DNA from: an uncultured Candidatus Saccharibacteria bacterium
GTDB taxonomy: Bacteria; Patescibacteriota; Saccharimonadia; Saccharimonadales; Saccharimonadaceae
Length of the DNA: 34,371 nucleotides
Assembly: GCA_938046115.1 (NCBI GenBank)
Contig: CALIXX010000026.1
Span: forward strand, 1-34,371
Reading direction: 5' to 3'
The position numbers were made by a program, and so were the translations under genes. Numbering within the stretch: the first letter of the stretch is position 1; every line of letters begins with the position of its first letter. This document shows, one piece after another, positions 7,542 to 13,977 of the stretch. The notes under the pieces were generated by a model that saw nothing but the letters and a program-made list of their open reading frames with translations, did no database searches and had not been told where the DNA came from.

Positions 7542-9650
7542 TTAAGCATCGATTGTATCGGCTGCTTTGTCGTAGTGGTAGCGCAGCGCAAACTCTGCTT
7601 GCTTGCCCTTATTCCACTGCTGCACCGGCCGCAAATAGCCCACCACCCGCGAATATATCTCACACGGCTCCTGGCACTGTGGGCACGCTTCATGTTCTCC
7701 ACGCAGATAACCATGATTCTTACAGACACTAAAGCTCGGACTGATCGTAAAGTATGGCAAACGATAATTGTGGCAGATTGTTCGCACGAGCCCTTTGAGT
7801 GTTGTGGGGTCATCCATTCGTTCACCAAGGAAGAAGTGGATGACAGTACCGCCAGTATATTTGGTCTGCAATTCGTCTTGGAGATCAAGTAACTCGAAGA
7901 GGTCGTCGGTGTAATTGACTGGCAAGTGAGTACTGTTGGTGTAGAACGGCGCTGGCACCGCGGCACCAATGCCATTGGCAAAATGCGCTGTTTCTGGGTA
8001 GTCGCGCTGGTCGATCTGCGCCAGGCGGTAGGTCGTGCCCTCAGCTGGCGTTGCCTCAAGATTGTAGTTGTTGCCAGTTTCTTCTTGGAATTTCACGAGC
8101 GTCTCGCGCATTAGATCGAGCGTCCGCTCGGCAAATTCCCGCCCTGCAGCTTGACCAATATCCGCACCAATGAGATTGAGCGCCGCCTCATTCATGCCAA
8201 TGAGGCCAATCGTCGAGAAATGATTTTTCCAATACTCACCAAAGCGCTGCTTGATATCGCGCAGATAAAACTTGGTATAGGGGTAGAGGTTGGCATCGGT
8301 CAGGCGCTCGAGTGTTTTGCGCTTAACTTCGAGGCTGTCACGCGCTTGCTCCATAAGGTGGACGAGACCAGCCCGAAACGCTGCTTCGTCACTCGACTTC
8401 AGTGCCAAGCGAGGCAGGTTAATCGTCACCACACCAACTGACCCCGTCATTGGGTTACTCCCAAACAGGCCACCACCACGATACTCCAGTTGACGATTAT
8501 CAATTCTCAGGCGGCAGCACATACTACGCGCATCTTCTGGGCTCATATCACTATTCACAAAATTACTAAAGTATGGAATGCCGTATTTTGCACTGGCTTC
8601 CCACAGGTTGTCAATCACAGGATTATCCCAGTCGAAATCAGCTGTGATGTTATACGTCGGAATCGGAAAAGTAAAGACCCGCCCATTGGCATCACCCTCC
8701 GTCATCACCTCAAGCAGTGCCCGATTGAAGGTATTCATCTCATCCTGGTAGTCGCCGTAGTTGCTCTCTTGCATCTCTCCACCAATGATCACAGGTGTGC
8801 CTGCCACATGCTGAGGACATTCGAGGTCAAGCGTGATGTTCGTAAACGGCGTTTGGAAGCCAACACGCGTTGGCACATTAACATTAAAGATAAATTCTTG
8901 CAGCACCTGCTTTACCTCATCGTACGCTAGTCCATCTGCTCGAATAAATGGTGCGAGCAAGGTGTCGAAATTGCTAAAGGCTTGAGCACCAGCTGCCTCG
9001 CCCTGCAGTGTGTAGAAATAGTTCACGACCTGGCCGAGTGCCGTGCGAAAATGTCGGGCTGGCTTACACGAAATCTTGTTTGGCACACCAGTGAAACCCT
9101 GCCGGAGCAGATCCATTAAGTCCCAGCCCACACAATACACACTCACAAGGTTAAGATCGTGAATATGGAGGTCACCGGACCGATGAAGGCGACCAATCTC
9201 TGGGCTGTAGATTTTGTTTAGCCAGTAGGTTTTGCTCACCTCACTTGAGATGTAATTATTCAGCCCCTGGAGGCTGTAACCCATGTTGGAATTCTCATTA
9301 ACCCGCCAGTCAAGCTTGAGCAAATATTGGTCAATCAGGTCAACATGTGCACTAGCAGCAATCTCGCGCAGCTTCTGATGCTGATCGCGATAAATAATGT
9401 ATGCTTTAGCGGTCTTTTTATATGGCGAGCGCAGCAAGGTGTCCTCTACCGCATCCTGCATCTGCTCCACGGTGAGTGTATCATCCGCTATAGTCTGCTG
9501 CGCCTGGGCAATCGCCGCCTGAGCTAACTGATAGGCCTCTTCCTCAGCAAACTCACCCGTCTCCAGGCCAGCTCGTTCGATTGCTGCCATAATTTTTGTG
9601 TCGTCAAATGCCACGATGCGCCCATCGCGTTTGGTAATTGTGTGATACAT
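7542..9650 (-). CDS. nrdD: Anaerobic ribonucleoside-triphosphate reductase
   Basis: 702 aa. Residues 1-90 are an ATP-cone (KRDGRIVAFDDTKIMAAIERAG) for allosteric control. The catalytic domain includes SMCCRLRIDNRQLEYRGGG and GSVGVVTINLPRLAL. Near the C terminus are the four zinc cysteines C643, C656, C659 and C663, then the glycyl radical site G671 in RVVGYL. It reduces ribonucleoside triphosphates to deoxy forms without oxygen, so the cell makes dNTPs anaerobically. The start at 9650 has GGGGAGGG upstream; a longer in-frame reading to 9755 is rejected because it would overlap the promoter-proximal NrdR-like box. First gene of a four-gene operon. Confidence 0.95.
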   Translation of the reverse strand: MYHTITKRDGRIVAFDDTKIMAAIERAGLETGEFAEEEAYQLAQAAIAQAQQTIADDTLTVEQMQDAVEDTLLRSPYKKTAKAYIIYRDQHQKLREIAASAHVDLIDQYLLKLDWRVNENSNMGYSLQGLNNYISSEVSKTYWLNKIYSPEIGRLHRSGDLHIHDLNLVSVYCVGWDLMDLLRQGFTGVPNKISCKPARHFRTALGQVVNYFYTLQGEAAGAQAFSNFDTLLAPFIRADGLAYDEVKQVLQEFIFNVNVPTRVGFQTPFTNITLDLECPQHVAGTPVIIGGEMQESNYGDYQDEMNTFNRALLEVMTEGDANGRVFTFPIPTYNITADFDWDNPVIDNLWEASAKYGIPYFSNFVNSDMSPEDARSMCCRLRIDNRQLEYRGGGLFGSNPMTGSVGVVTINLPRLALKSSDEAAFRAGLVHLMEQARDSLEVKRKTLERLTDANLYPYTKFYLRDIKQRFGEYWKNHFSTIGLIGMNEAALNLIGADIGQAAGREFAERTLDLMRETLVKFQEETGNNYNLEATPAEGTTYRLAQIDQRDYPETAHFANGIGAAVPAPFYTNSTHLPVNYTDDLFELLDLQDELQTKYTGGTVIHFFLGERMDDPTTLKGLVRTICHNYRLPYFTISPSFSVCKNHGYLRGEHEACPQCQEPCEIYSRVVGYLRPVQQWNKGKQAEFALRYHYDKAADTIDA

Positions 9651-9748
9651 ATCCCTCCCCTTTACTTGCCGTGACGGCACGCGCGCCACAGCATGAGCGT
9701 TTATCCTTGTTTTTATGATTGTGCAAGCATTGGTTACTAGTGCCATAG

Positions 9749-9764
9749 ACACCATATATAGCGC
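9749..9764. promoter_or_regulatory. NrdR-like box 1 upstream of nrdD
   Basis: ACACCATATATAGCGC matches the palindromic NrdR consensus ACACTATATATAGTGT at 13 of 16 positions. It lies about 100 bases upstream of the nrdD ATG, just downstream of the predicted transcription start, where binding would block RNA polymerase. NrdR is the zinc/ATP-cone repressor of ribonucleotide reductase genes; no nrdR gene is in this window. Confidence 0.65.
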
Positions 9765-9773
9765 TTACTTTGC

Positions 9774-9802
9774 ACTATACTACTCTATATACTGTGGGTC
9801 AA
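9774..9802 (-). promoter_or_regulatory. nrdD operon promoter
   Basis: Minus strand TTGACC (9797-9802), 17 bases, TATAGT (9774-9779). Predicted +1 is near 9767, giving a leader of about 115 bases with a good Shine-Dalgarno. The two NrdR-like boxes occupy the spacer and the region just after +1. Confidence 0.7.
9780..9795. promoter_or_regulatory. NrdR-like box 2 upstream of nrdD
   Basis: CTACTCTATATACTGT matches the NrdR consensus at 12 of 16 positions. It begins 31 bases from box 1, about three helical turns, which is the spacing of known tandem NrdR boxes. It lies inside the spacer between the -35 and -10 of the nrdD promoter. Confidence 0.6.
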
Positions 9803-9973
9803 GCGTGATATTCACAACGGGTATACTAACACGACCTCTGTTATATGAGGCATGTGACTGTGGTCGGAGCAATTTGTTGTTATTTTTATCCAGCAGCTAC
9901 ATGCCGGCATCACAAATCACTGAGCCGATCAACTACTAGGTGCAGACCTCTGGGCAGGCCACGCTATGCGCTA
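9803..9973. other. Intergenic stretch without a recognisable gene
   Basis: Between the divergent nrdD and tRNA-Gln promoters. Open frames here (for example 9845-10102) run through the tRNA gene and have no ribosome-binding site. I see no convincing element. Confidence 0.4.
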
Positions 9974-10002
9974 TTGATCCACCCTCGCAAGCATGGTACA
10001 AT
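9974..10002 (+). promoter_or_regulatory. tRNA-Gln promoter
   Basis: TTGATC (9974-9979), 17 bases, TACAAT (9997-10002). Predicted +1 is close to 10009, about 14 bases before the mature tRNA. Confidence 0.65.
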
Positions 10003-10022
10003 ACAGAGGTGCTACGCGATGA

Positions 10023-10097
10023 TGGGCCGTCGCCAAGTGGTAAGGCACCAGGTTTTGGTCCTGGCATTCGGGGGTTCGAATCCCTCCGGCCCAGCCA
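10023..10097 (+). tRNA. tRNA-Gln (anticodon TTG)
   Basis: 75 bases including an encoded CCA. Acceptor stem TGGGCCG/CGGCCCA, anticodon stem CCAGG/CCTGG with loop TTTTGGT, T-arm GGGGGTTCGAATCCCTC. The U1-A72 first pair is characteristic of tRNA-Gln. The 5' leader GTGCTA (10009-10014) is complementary to TAGCAC (10100-10105) in the trailer. Confidence 0.95.
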
Positions 10098-10111
10098 TAT
10101 AGCACATGCAT

Positions 10112-10140
10112 CAACCCACTTTTTTGGAGGGTTGTTTTTA
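10112..10140 (+). terminator. Intrinsic terminator of tRNA-Gln
   Basis: Stem CAACCC (10112-10117) / GGGTTG (10129-10134), 11-base loop, then TTTTTA. It lies 15 bases after the CCA end. Confidence 0.8.
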
Positions 10141-10217
10141 TATAAAAGAAAGCCAAATAAACCAGAAACGTCTTTGCTTTATATGCTCGCAGCACGTGAG
10201 AAAAGCGCGAAGCCTTA

Positions 10218-10247
10218 CTGCTCGAATGTTATATCACATTCGAGCAG
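10218..10247. repeat. Strong hairpin of unknown role
   Basis: CTGCTCGAATGT (10218-10229) pairs perfectly with ACATTCGAGCAG (10236-10247): 12 bp around a six-base loop. Neither strand has a T-tract after it, so it is not a standard intrinsic terminator. It lies between tRNA-Gln and the convergent membrane-protein gene ending at 10301. Confidence 0.6.
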
Positions 10248-10300
10248 AGGAGGGGGGTCAACAACAATAATCAAATAAACCTGTAAGGTATTATTTCACA

Positions 10301-10786
10301 TTATGCTTCGTTTGCTTCGCGTACCACAAGCACCGCCGCCAGGCCAACCAGACCCGTAAATGCTACCGTCCACCAGCCATTGAGTAGTGGTAAGGTCGCT
10401 CCAAAGAGGCCCGATTCACTCATCGGCACAGCTAAAAAGCACCACAGTGCTATGCCAAACCACACTGCGCTCACGACAAGTAAACATGCCTGCGAAACAC
10501 GGCGTGACCCTCGCGACATATCCATCGAGAGCAAAAATGGCAAACTACCGAGCTCAAGCAGCGGCAATAAGCCAGCCAAGAGAGCAGCTATTATATCCCC
10601 GCCAGCCACATGCCACCCGCTCGTGATATCGACAAACTTCTCAAAAGTAAAGAGCTGCGTGATGATCAAAAACGTCACAACGATACCAAGCGCAAGACGC
10701 CGCCAATACGCAGGATCGCGCCGTAAATGCTCTGGGAAAATCGCCTGAAATAATCCAAGCCAAAAATGAATCATACGCTGCTTCAT
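10301..10786 (-). CDS. Unknown four-TM membrane protein
   Basis: 161 aa. After a basic N-terminal region (FPEHLRRDPAYWRRL) there are about four hydrophobic segments: LALGIVVTFLIITQLFTF, IIAALLAGLLPLLELGSLPF, CLLVVSAVWFGIALWCFLAV and WWTVAFTGLVGLAAVLVV. No family recognised, and no catalytic residues stand out. It reads alone on the minus strand. The ATG at 10786 lies six bases after an extended -10, so it is treated as a leaderless start; an in-frame ATG at 10774 is the alternative. Confidence 0.7.
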   Translation of the reverse strand: MKQRMIHFWLGLFQAIFPEHLRRDPAYWRRLALGIVVTFLIITQLFTFEKFVDITSGWHVAGGDIIAALLAGLLPLLELGSLPFLLSMDMSRGSRRVSQACLLVVSAVWFGIALWCFLAVPMSESGLFGATLPLLNGWWTVAFTGLVGLAAVLVVREANEA

Positions 10787-10792
10787 AACCTT

Positions 10793-10801
10793 ATCATATC
10801 A
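10793..10801 (-). promoter_or_regulatory. Extended -10 for a leaderless mRNA of the four-TM protein
   Basis: Minus strand TGA-TATGAT (10801 to 10793), then AAGGTT, then ATG at 10786. The six-base gap is the same as at rmuC, PAP2 and murF. The AAGG is only two bases from the ATG, too close to work as a Shine-Dalgarno. Confidence 0.55.
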
Positions 10802-10829
10802 GATATTACCCTGTTTTACACGTATTTCC

Positions 10830-10858
10830 TTGCACTTGTGTCACATGTTCGCTACTAT
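10830..10858 (+). promoter_or_regulatory. Plus-strand promoter with overlapping inverted repeat
   Basis: TTGCAC (10830-10835), 17 bases, TACTAT (10853-10858). No plus-strand gene follows, so it points at the candidate small RNA. The inverted repeat GTTCGCT (10847-10853) / AGCGAAC (10865-10871) brackets the -10 and predicted +1 and could be an operator. Confidence 0.5.
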
Positions 10859-10863
10859 AGAGG

Positions 10864-10976
10864 GAGCGAACGTTACAAACATAAACATTTATATACATAC
10901 TTGTATCAGTCGCTCTCCGATATATCCACCACAACAGAACGCCCGAGTGCCTATGGCATACTCGGGTGTTTCTTTT
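10864..10976 (+). ncRNA. Candidate small RNA, about 110 nt, unclassified
   Basis: Runs from the predicted +1 after the TTGCAC/TACTAT promoter to an intrinsic terminator. GAGCG (10864-10868) can pair with CGCTC (10911-10915), closing an A/T-rich segment with an inner ATACA/TGTAT hairpin. An unpaired stretch precedes the terminator stem. There is no plausible small ORF with a ribosome site. It does not show SRP, 6S, tmRNA or RNase P signature sequences. It lies between two minus-strand genes, its 3' end converging on trmD. Confidence 0.5.
10942..10976 (+). terminator. Strong plus-strand intrinsic terminator
   Basis: CCCGAGT (10942-10948) pairs with ACTCGGG (10960-10966), with an inner GCC/GGC pair, followed by TGTTTCTTTT. 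On the minus strand the following bases are not T-rich, so it fits a plus-strand transcript better than the end of trmD. Confidence 0.75.
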
Positions 10977-10989
10977 GTATAGACAAGGG

Positions 10990-11646
10990 CTAGTCATCTA
11001 CTGGGAGCGAATGCTCTGCACGCCAGGCTGCAATGTTGCCGTGGTGGCCACTGAGCAATACCTCGGGCACTGCTATCCCCTGCCACACCTCTGGGCGTGT
11101 ATATTGCGGAAACTCCAGCGTCTGGCCATCACTAAAGCTCTCAATCGCTGCGCTCATCTCGCCACCAAGGACGCCAGGGATCAGCCGGACAATCGAGTCG
11201 ATAATCGTCATCGCGGGCAGCTCACCACCAGTCAGGACATAGTCCCCCACTCGGAGCGCTTGATCTACCACCTGCATAATTCGCTCGTCGTACCCCTCAT
11301 AGCGCCCACAGATGAAGATGTAACCATGGTCGGTTTGGCTATACTGCTGCGCAAGCGCCTGATTCCACCGTTGGCCCCGCGGCGTCATGATGAGCACTTT
11401 GGCAGTCGGGTCGCGCTCTTTGGCGTGCCGCACCGCCCTCCAGAGCGGCTCAACGCGTAGTAGCATGCCATCGCCACCGCCATATGGCGTGTCGTCGACC
11501 GTTCGGCGAGGACCGAGCCCAAATTGGCGCAGATCAATTGTCGTCAGCTCCACCAGGCCTCGCTGCTGCGCCTTCCACAGCATTGAAGCCTCAAACACGC
11601 CGGAAAACATCTCCGGGAACAGGCTAATCACTTGGAATTTTTTCAT
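10990..11646 (-). CDS. trmD: tRNA (guanine-N1-)-methyltransferase
   Basis: 218 aa. Recognised from FQVISLFPEMFSGVFEASML at the start, DDTPYGGGDGM, FICGRYEGYDERI and VLTGGELPAM, the residues that build the SAM-binding trefoil knot. TrmD methylates G37 of tRNAs reading CNN codons and prevents +1 frameshifting. The last part is shorter than E. coli TrmD (255 aa) but complete. Normally trmD sits with rpsP and rimM; here it is separated from rpsP by khpA and two unrelated genes, and rimM is absent. An extended -10 lies seven bases before the ATG. Confidence 0.96.
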   Translation of the reverse strand: MKKFQVISLFPEMFSGVFEASMLWKAQQRGLVELTTIDLRQFGLGPRRTVDDTPYGGGDGMLLRVEPLWRAVRHAKERDPTAKVLIMTPRGQRWNQALAQQYSQTDHGYIFICGRYEGYDERIMQVVDQALRVGDYVLTGGELPAMTIIDSIVRLIPGVLGGEMSAAIESFSDGQTLEFPQYTRPEVWQGIAVPEVLLSGHHGNIAAWRAEHSLPVDD

Positions 11647-11653
11647 CTCTCCT

Positions 11654-11662
11654 AGTGTAGCA
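11654..11662 (-). promoter_or_regulatory. Extended -10 for a leaderless or near-leaderless trmD mRNA
   Basis: Minus strand TGC-TACACT (11662 to 11654), then AGGAGAG, then ATG at 11646. AGGAG is present but only two bases from the ATG and too near +1 to be fully transcribed, so initiation is probably leaderless. Confidence 0.55.
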
Positions 11663-11728
11663 AATTACCGCAGCAGCGTCTAACAGATACCGCAAGGGAT
11701 TCAGGTCTTTACGCTTATGTTTTTTATT

Positions 11729-11737
11729 TGTTATACT
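11729..11737 (+). promoter_or_regulatory. Extended -10 of the tail-anchored protein gene
   Basis: TGT-TATACT (11729-11737), nine bases before the ATG at 11747. A longer reading from 11717 would put the start codon upstream of this -10. Confidence 0.55.
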
Positions 11738-11746
11738 GGTTATGCT

Positions 11747-12073
11747 ATGGACTTTGGATCAGAGACAGGCAATACTACCGCGCAGCGCCTCGAGCTATCG
11801 AGCCGCCGTACAACCATCACGCCGCTCAACGAGAATATTACCCTCGAGCAGTTCGACGGTGAGGCAGCGGTGTCTCGACACCTTGTGGAACCAGCGATTG
11901 CCAATATCTCGATTGATACCGAAGCCACCCGCCACGATCCGCGCCATAATCGCGGCTACAATCCACCAAGATACCAACCCCATTATGGTTTGCTGATTGT
12001 GATCATTGGTATCTTACTTTTGCTTATTGCTGGCATCGCTGGCTTAACGAATATCTTAAGCCGGTTGCGATAA
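11747..12073 (+). CDS. Unknown tail-anchored membrane protein
   Basis: 108 aa from the ATG at 11747. Residues 1-80 are hydrophilic (ITPLNENITLEQFDGEAAVSRHL; a His/Arg/Tyr/Pro-rich stretch RHDPRHNRGYNPPRYQPHY), then one hydrophobic helix at 81-103 and a short basic tail NILSRLR. This is a C-terminal single-pass anchor with a cytoplasmic head. No family recognised. It is the only plus-strand CDS in a 12-kb minus-strand region and has its own promoter. The start is chosen because the longer in-frame ATG at 11717 precedes the -10. Confidence 0.6.
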   Translation: MDFGSETGNTTAQRLELSSRRTTITPLNENITLEQFDGEAAVSRHLVEPAIANISIDTEATRHDPRHNRGYNPPRYQPHYGLLIVIIGILLLLIAGIAGLTNILSRLR

Positions 12074-12167
12074 TGTCTCTTTGGCTCGTTTGCTTTCATG
12101 AAATACGCCAATCTGTTATTATGCAACCCAATGAAATACGCACTTTTACTTTTATAAAATATTCGGC

Positions 12168-12911
12168 TTAGGCTGCAATTGCAATCGTTGGACCCACGCC
12201 AAGTGCAATATTAACAATCCAGTGAGCAATTACCATCGGTGCTAAACGCCGCTGCCGATGAACAATAATACCTGCTGTCATACCCCATGCCAAGAACATA
12301 AAGGCGTACGAAATCATACCACGAACATCTCCAGCAAACATCATGTGTTGCAAGCCAAAGAGCACACCCTGAATAAGAATGGCGATTACAGCACCAAAGC
12401 GCTTCGCTAGACCACACTGCAACCACCCTCGATAAATAATCTCCTCAATTGGCGCATTAACAAGAAATACAACTGCACTAAAGACACTTATGACCGACAA
12501 AACACTTGACGGCAGCTGCGGAGCAGACTTGGTAAATACCTGCTCGAAATGCGAAAACATTTCTGCGCCAAACATGAGATACATCGCTGCCATAAGCATA
12601 ATTATCATCGGGAGATAAGTAACAAAGAGCCATAGTACACCCCAAGCAATATCTTTCCCAAGGCGCCGCTTTTCAAACCCAAGATATTTCCACACCGAGA
12701 CATGACACCGCCGGAATTCACGCCAAATGACAATACCACAGATAATATTAACAAATGGAAAATAAATCATATCAAGTGGTGGAAAATCACTGCTGATACC
12801 GGTAAATTTGAGTACAGCATACGTGATAGCTGCTAAGATGGCCATAGCGACCAAGCGAACACCGACGAGACGGAATGGCTGAGCCTGTTGAGTAGTAACG
12901 ACATCTTTCAT
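12168..12911 (-). CDS. CPBP family intramembrane metalloprotease
   Basis: 247 aa, about seven TM helices. The Abi/CPBP motifs are clear: E156-E157-x3-R (APIEEIIYRGWL), H189 in FGLQHMMFA, and H230-x3-N234 (AHWIVN). These residues form the glutamate/histidine centre of Rce1-type CAAX proteases. In bacteria the family includes membrane peptide processors and bacteriocin-immunity proteins; the substrate here is unknown. Start set at 12911 because the upstream ATG at 12923 overlaps the -10 element. It sits between khpA and trmD, where rimM would be expected. Confidence 0.88.
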   Translation of the reverse strand: MKDVVTTQQAQPFRLVGVRLVAMAILAAITYAVLKFTGISSDFPPLDMIYFPFVNIICGIVIWREFRRCHVSVWKYLGFEKRRLGKDIAWGVLWLFVTYLPMIIMLMAAMYLMFGAEMFSHFEQVFTKSAPQLPSSVLSVISVFSAVVFLVNAPIEEIIYRGWLQCGLAKRFGAVIAILIQGVLFGLQHMMFAGDVRGMISYAFMFLAWGMTAGIIVHRQRRLAPMVIAHWIVNIALGVGPTIAIAA

Positions 12912-12921
12912 AATACGAGGC

Positions 12922-12930
12922 ATTGTAGCA
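12922..12930 (-). promoter_or_regulatory. Extended -10 of the CPBP protease gene
   Basis: Minus strand TGC-TACAAT (12930 to 12922), ten bases before the ATG at 12911. Its position rules out the longer ORF start. Confidence 0.55.
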
Positions 12931-12968
12931 TAAGACTACAGTTATGCAAATATATATATATACTTCCT

Positions 12969-12998
12969 TTGGTTAACCGTGACACTGCTTCGTATACA
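12969..12998 (+). promoter_or_regulatory. Plus-strand promoter for the candidate RNA at 13004
   Basis: TTGGTT (12969-12974), 18 bases, TATACA (12993-12998). Predicted +1 is near 13005, the base where the closing stem of the candidate RNA begins. Confidence 0.45.
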
Positions 12999-13120
12999 CT
13001 CTGGTTGATGTATTTGCTCACTTCAATTGTGAAGTAGTATCCCGCTATTTTGAGATACAACTATTACGATAACTGACAATGAGGTAGTAGCATTATAAAT
13101 AGGTTGCTCAATACATCCAA

Positions 13121-13147
13121 CAAAAAAACTGCCTCCACAGCAGTTTT
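13121..13147 (-). terminator. khpA terminator, possibly bidirectional
   Basis: AAAACTGC (13125-13132) / GCAGTTTT (13140-13147) with a seven-base loop. On the minus strand the stem runs into seven Ts (13122-13128). On the plus strand it is followed by CTT only. Confidence 0.65.
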
Positions 13148-13161
13148 CTTGTACAAATAAG

Positions 13162-13207
13162 GCTCTCAAACCTTGTTGGTTTGCTCGCAAAGAGCGTTTA
13201 TTTTTTC
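13162..13207 (+). terminator. Plus-strand terminator-like double hairpin
   Basis: GCTCT (13162-13166) / AGAGC (13191-13195) encloses CAAACC (13167-13172) / GGTTTG (13178-13183), followed by GTTTATTTTTT. The T-tract is on the plus strand, where no protein gene lies upstream, which supports a plus-strand RNA. A further 6-bp hairpin, CAGTTC/GAACTG, follows at 13211-13228. Confidence 0.55.
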
Positions 13208-13234
13208 TCGCAGTTCGTTTCTGAACTGATCGTA

Positions 13235-13615
13235 TTATATATCAAGGTCGTCGAGTTCTGCAAGCTCTTGGCGAGACTTTTTTGCAAAATCCGATTCGCT
13301 CTCATCGTCGTTATCCACCGTATCAGTGGTTAAGTTATCCACAGACTGGGGTGCTGCGGTGTGCGGCTCATCATTGTTCACCACCTTAAGGTTGTAGCGA
13401 GCACTGTTTTTCGTGCCAAGCGCGCGCAGCAAGGTGCGCAAACTCTGCGCCGTACTGCCCCGCCGGCCAATCACACGGCCGAGATCCTCCGGATTGACGG
13501 TGAGTGTCAGTAGCACACCCTTCTCGTCGATCACCCGATCGACCACCACGTCGTCTGGATGTTCCACCAGCGACTTTACGACATATTCGACAAACTGTTG
13601 ATCAATTGTCGCCAT
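13235..13615 (-). CDS. khpA: KH domain RNA-binding protein with acidic tail
   Basis: 126 aa. Residues 1-80 are a single KH domain of the KhpA type: VEYVVKSLVEHPDDV, a beta strand LLTLTVNPEDLG, and the nucleic-acid-binding loop G50-R-R-G53. KhpA binds RNA and, with KhpB/EloR, affects cell division and elongation in Firmicutes. Residues 81-126 are an extra acidic, probably disordered tail (DNDDESESDF...ELAELDDLDI) not found in the usual 75-80-aa proteins. Downstream of rpsP, as in most bacteria, but with its own promoter. Shine-Dalgarno AAGGAGGG is far from the ATG; the closer GAAG is weak. Confidence 0.9.
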   Translation of the reverse strand: MATIDQQFVEYVVKSLVEHPDDVVVDRVIDEKGVLLTLTVNPEDLGRVIGRRGSTAQSLRTLLRALGTKNSARYNLKVVNNDEPHTAAPQSVDNLTTDTVDNDDESESDFAKKSRQELAELDDLDI

Positions 13616-13671
13616 AGCTTTCTTCTTTCCCTCCTTATGCTGTCATTCAGATTTATTGTGATTGTGCTTTC

Positions 13672-13700
13672 ATTGTAGCATACCGGCTGGATTCTACCAA
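13672..13700 (-). promoter_or_regulatory. khpA promoter
   Basis: Minus strand TTGGTA (13695-13700), 17 bases, TACAAT (13672-13677). Predicted +1 near 13665, giving a leader of about 50 bases that includes AAGGAGGG. The rest of the 360-base gap to rpsP holds only the rpsP terminator and nothing else I recognise. Confidence 0.6.
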
Positions 13701-13925
13701 CATACGGCGCGCAGGCTATGCGCTGAGCCTTCTCTTCTCTTGCGTTACCTCTTCCCAGCACTATATTCAGATAGAATAGATTGAGGTAGCCGATTGCTGT
13801 CTCTGGTTGGGGTGGCAGTGAGGAATATCAACTCTCGCAGCATTCTTAAGAAAAGTAGCGGTAGGTAGAGACCAAGCGAATCGATATTTTTGCAATTCAG
13901 ATTATAACAATACTAATAATTACAA

Positions 13926-13952
13926 AACTGCTCCACGATACGCGGAGCAGTT
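13926..13952 (-). terminator. rpsP terminator
   Basis: Nine-bp arms AACTGCTCC (13926-13934) and GGAGCAGTT (13944-13952). On the minus strand this continues TTTTGTAATTATT. It starts 25 bases after the rpsP stop. Confidence 0.75.
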
Positions 13953-13977
13953 GCTATGCTTATGTGAGAGAGTCGCT

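Larger units (their letters stand above)
13004..13207 (+). ncRNA. Candidate structured RNA, about 145-200 nt, unclassified
   Basis: Fills the gap between the CPBP gene and khpA. The predicted 5' end GTTG-ATGTATT (13004-13014) pairs with AATACAT-C-CAAC (13110-13121), an 11-bp closing helix with one bulged C. Inside are ACTTCA/TGAAGT (13020-13035, four-base loop) and GTATC/GATAC (13037-13041 / 13054-13058). Two terminator-like hairpins follow. There is no ORF of note. I cannot match it to SRP, 6S, tmRNA or RNase P from sequence alone. Its 3' end converges on khpA. Confidence 0.5.

Noticed and set aside
9651..9755. N-terminal extension of nrdD to 9755
   Set aside because: It would overlap NrdR-like box 1 and lacks a ribosome site, whereas the ATG at 9650 follows GGGGAGGG.
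12098..12141. Direct repeat ATGAAATACGC, two copies 33 bases apart
   Set aside because: Short, between convergent genes, no further copies or associated element seen.
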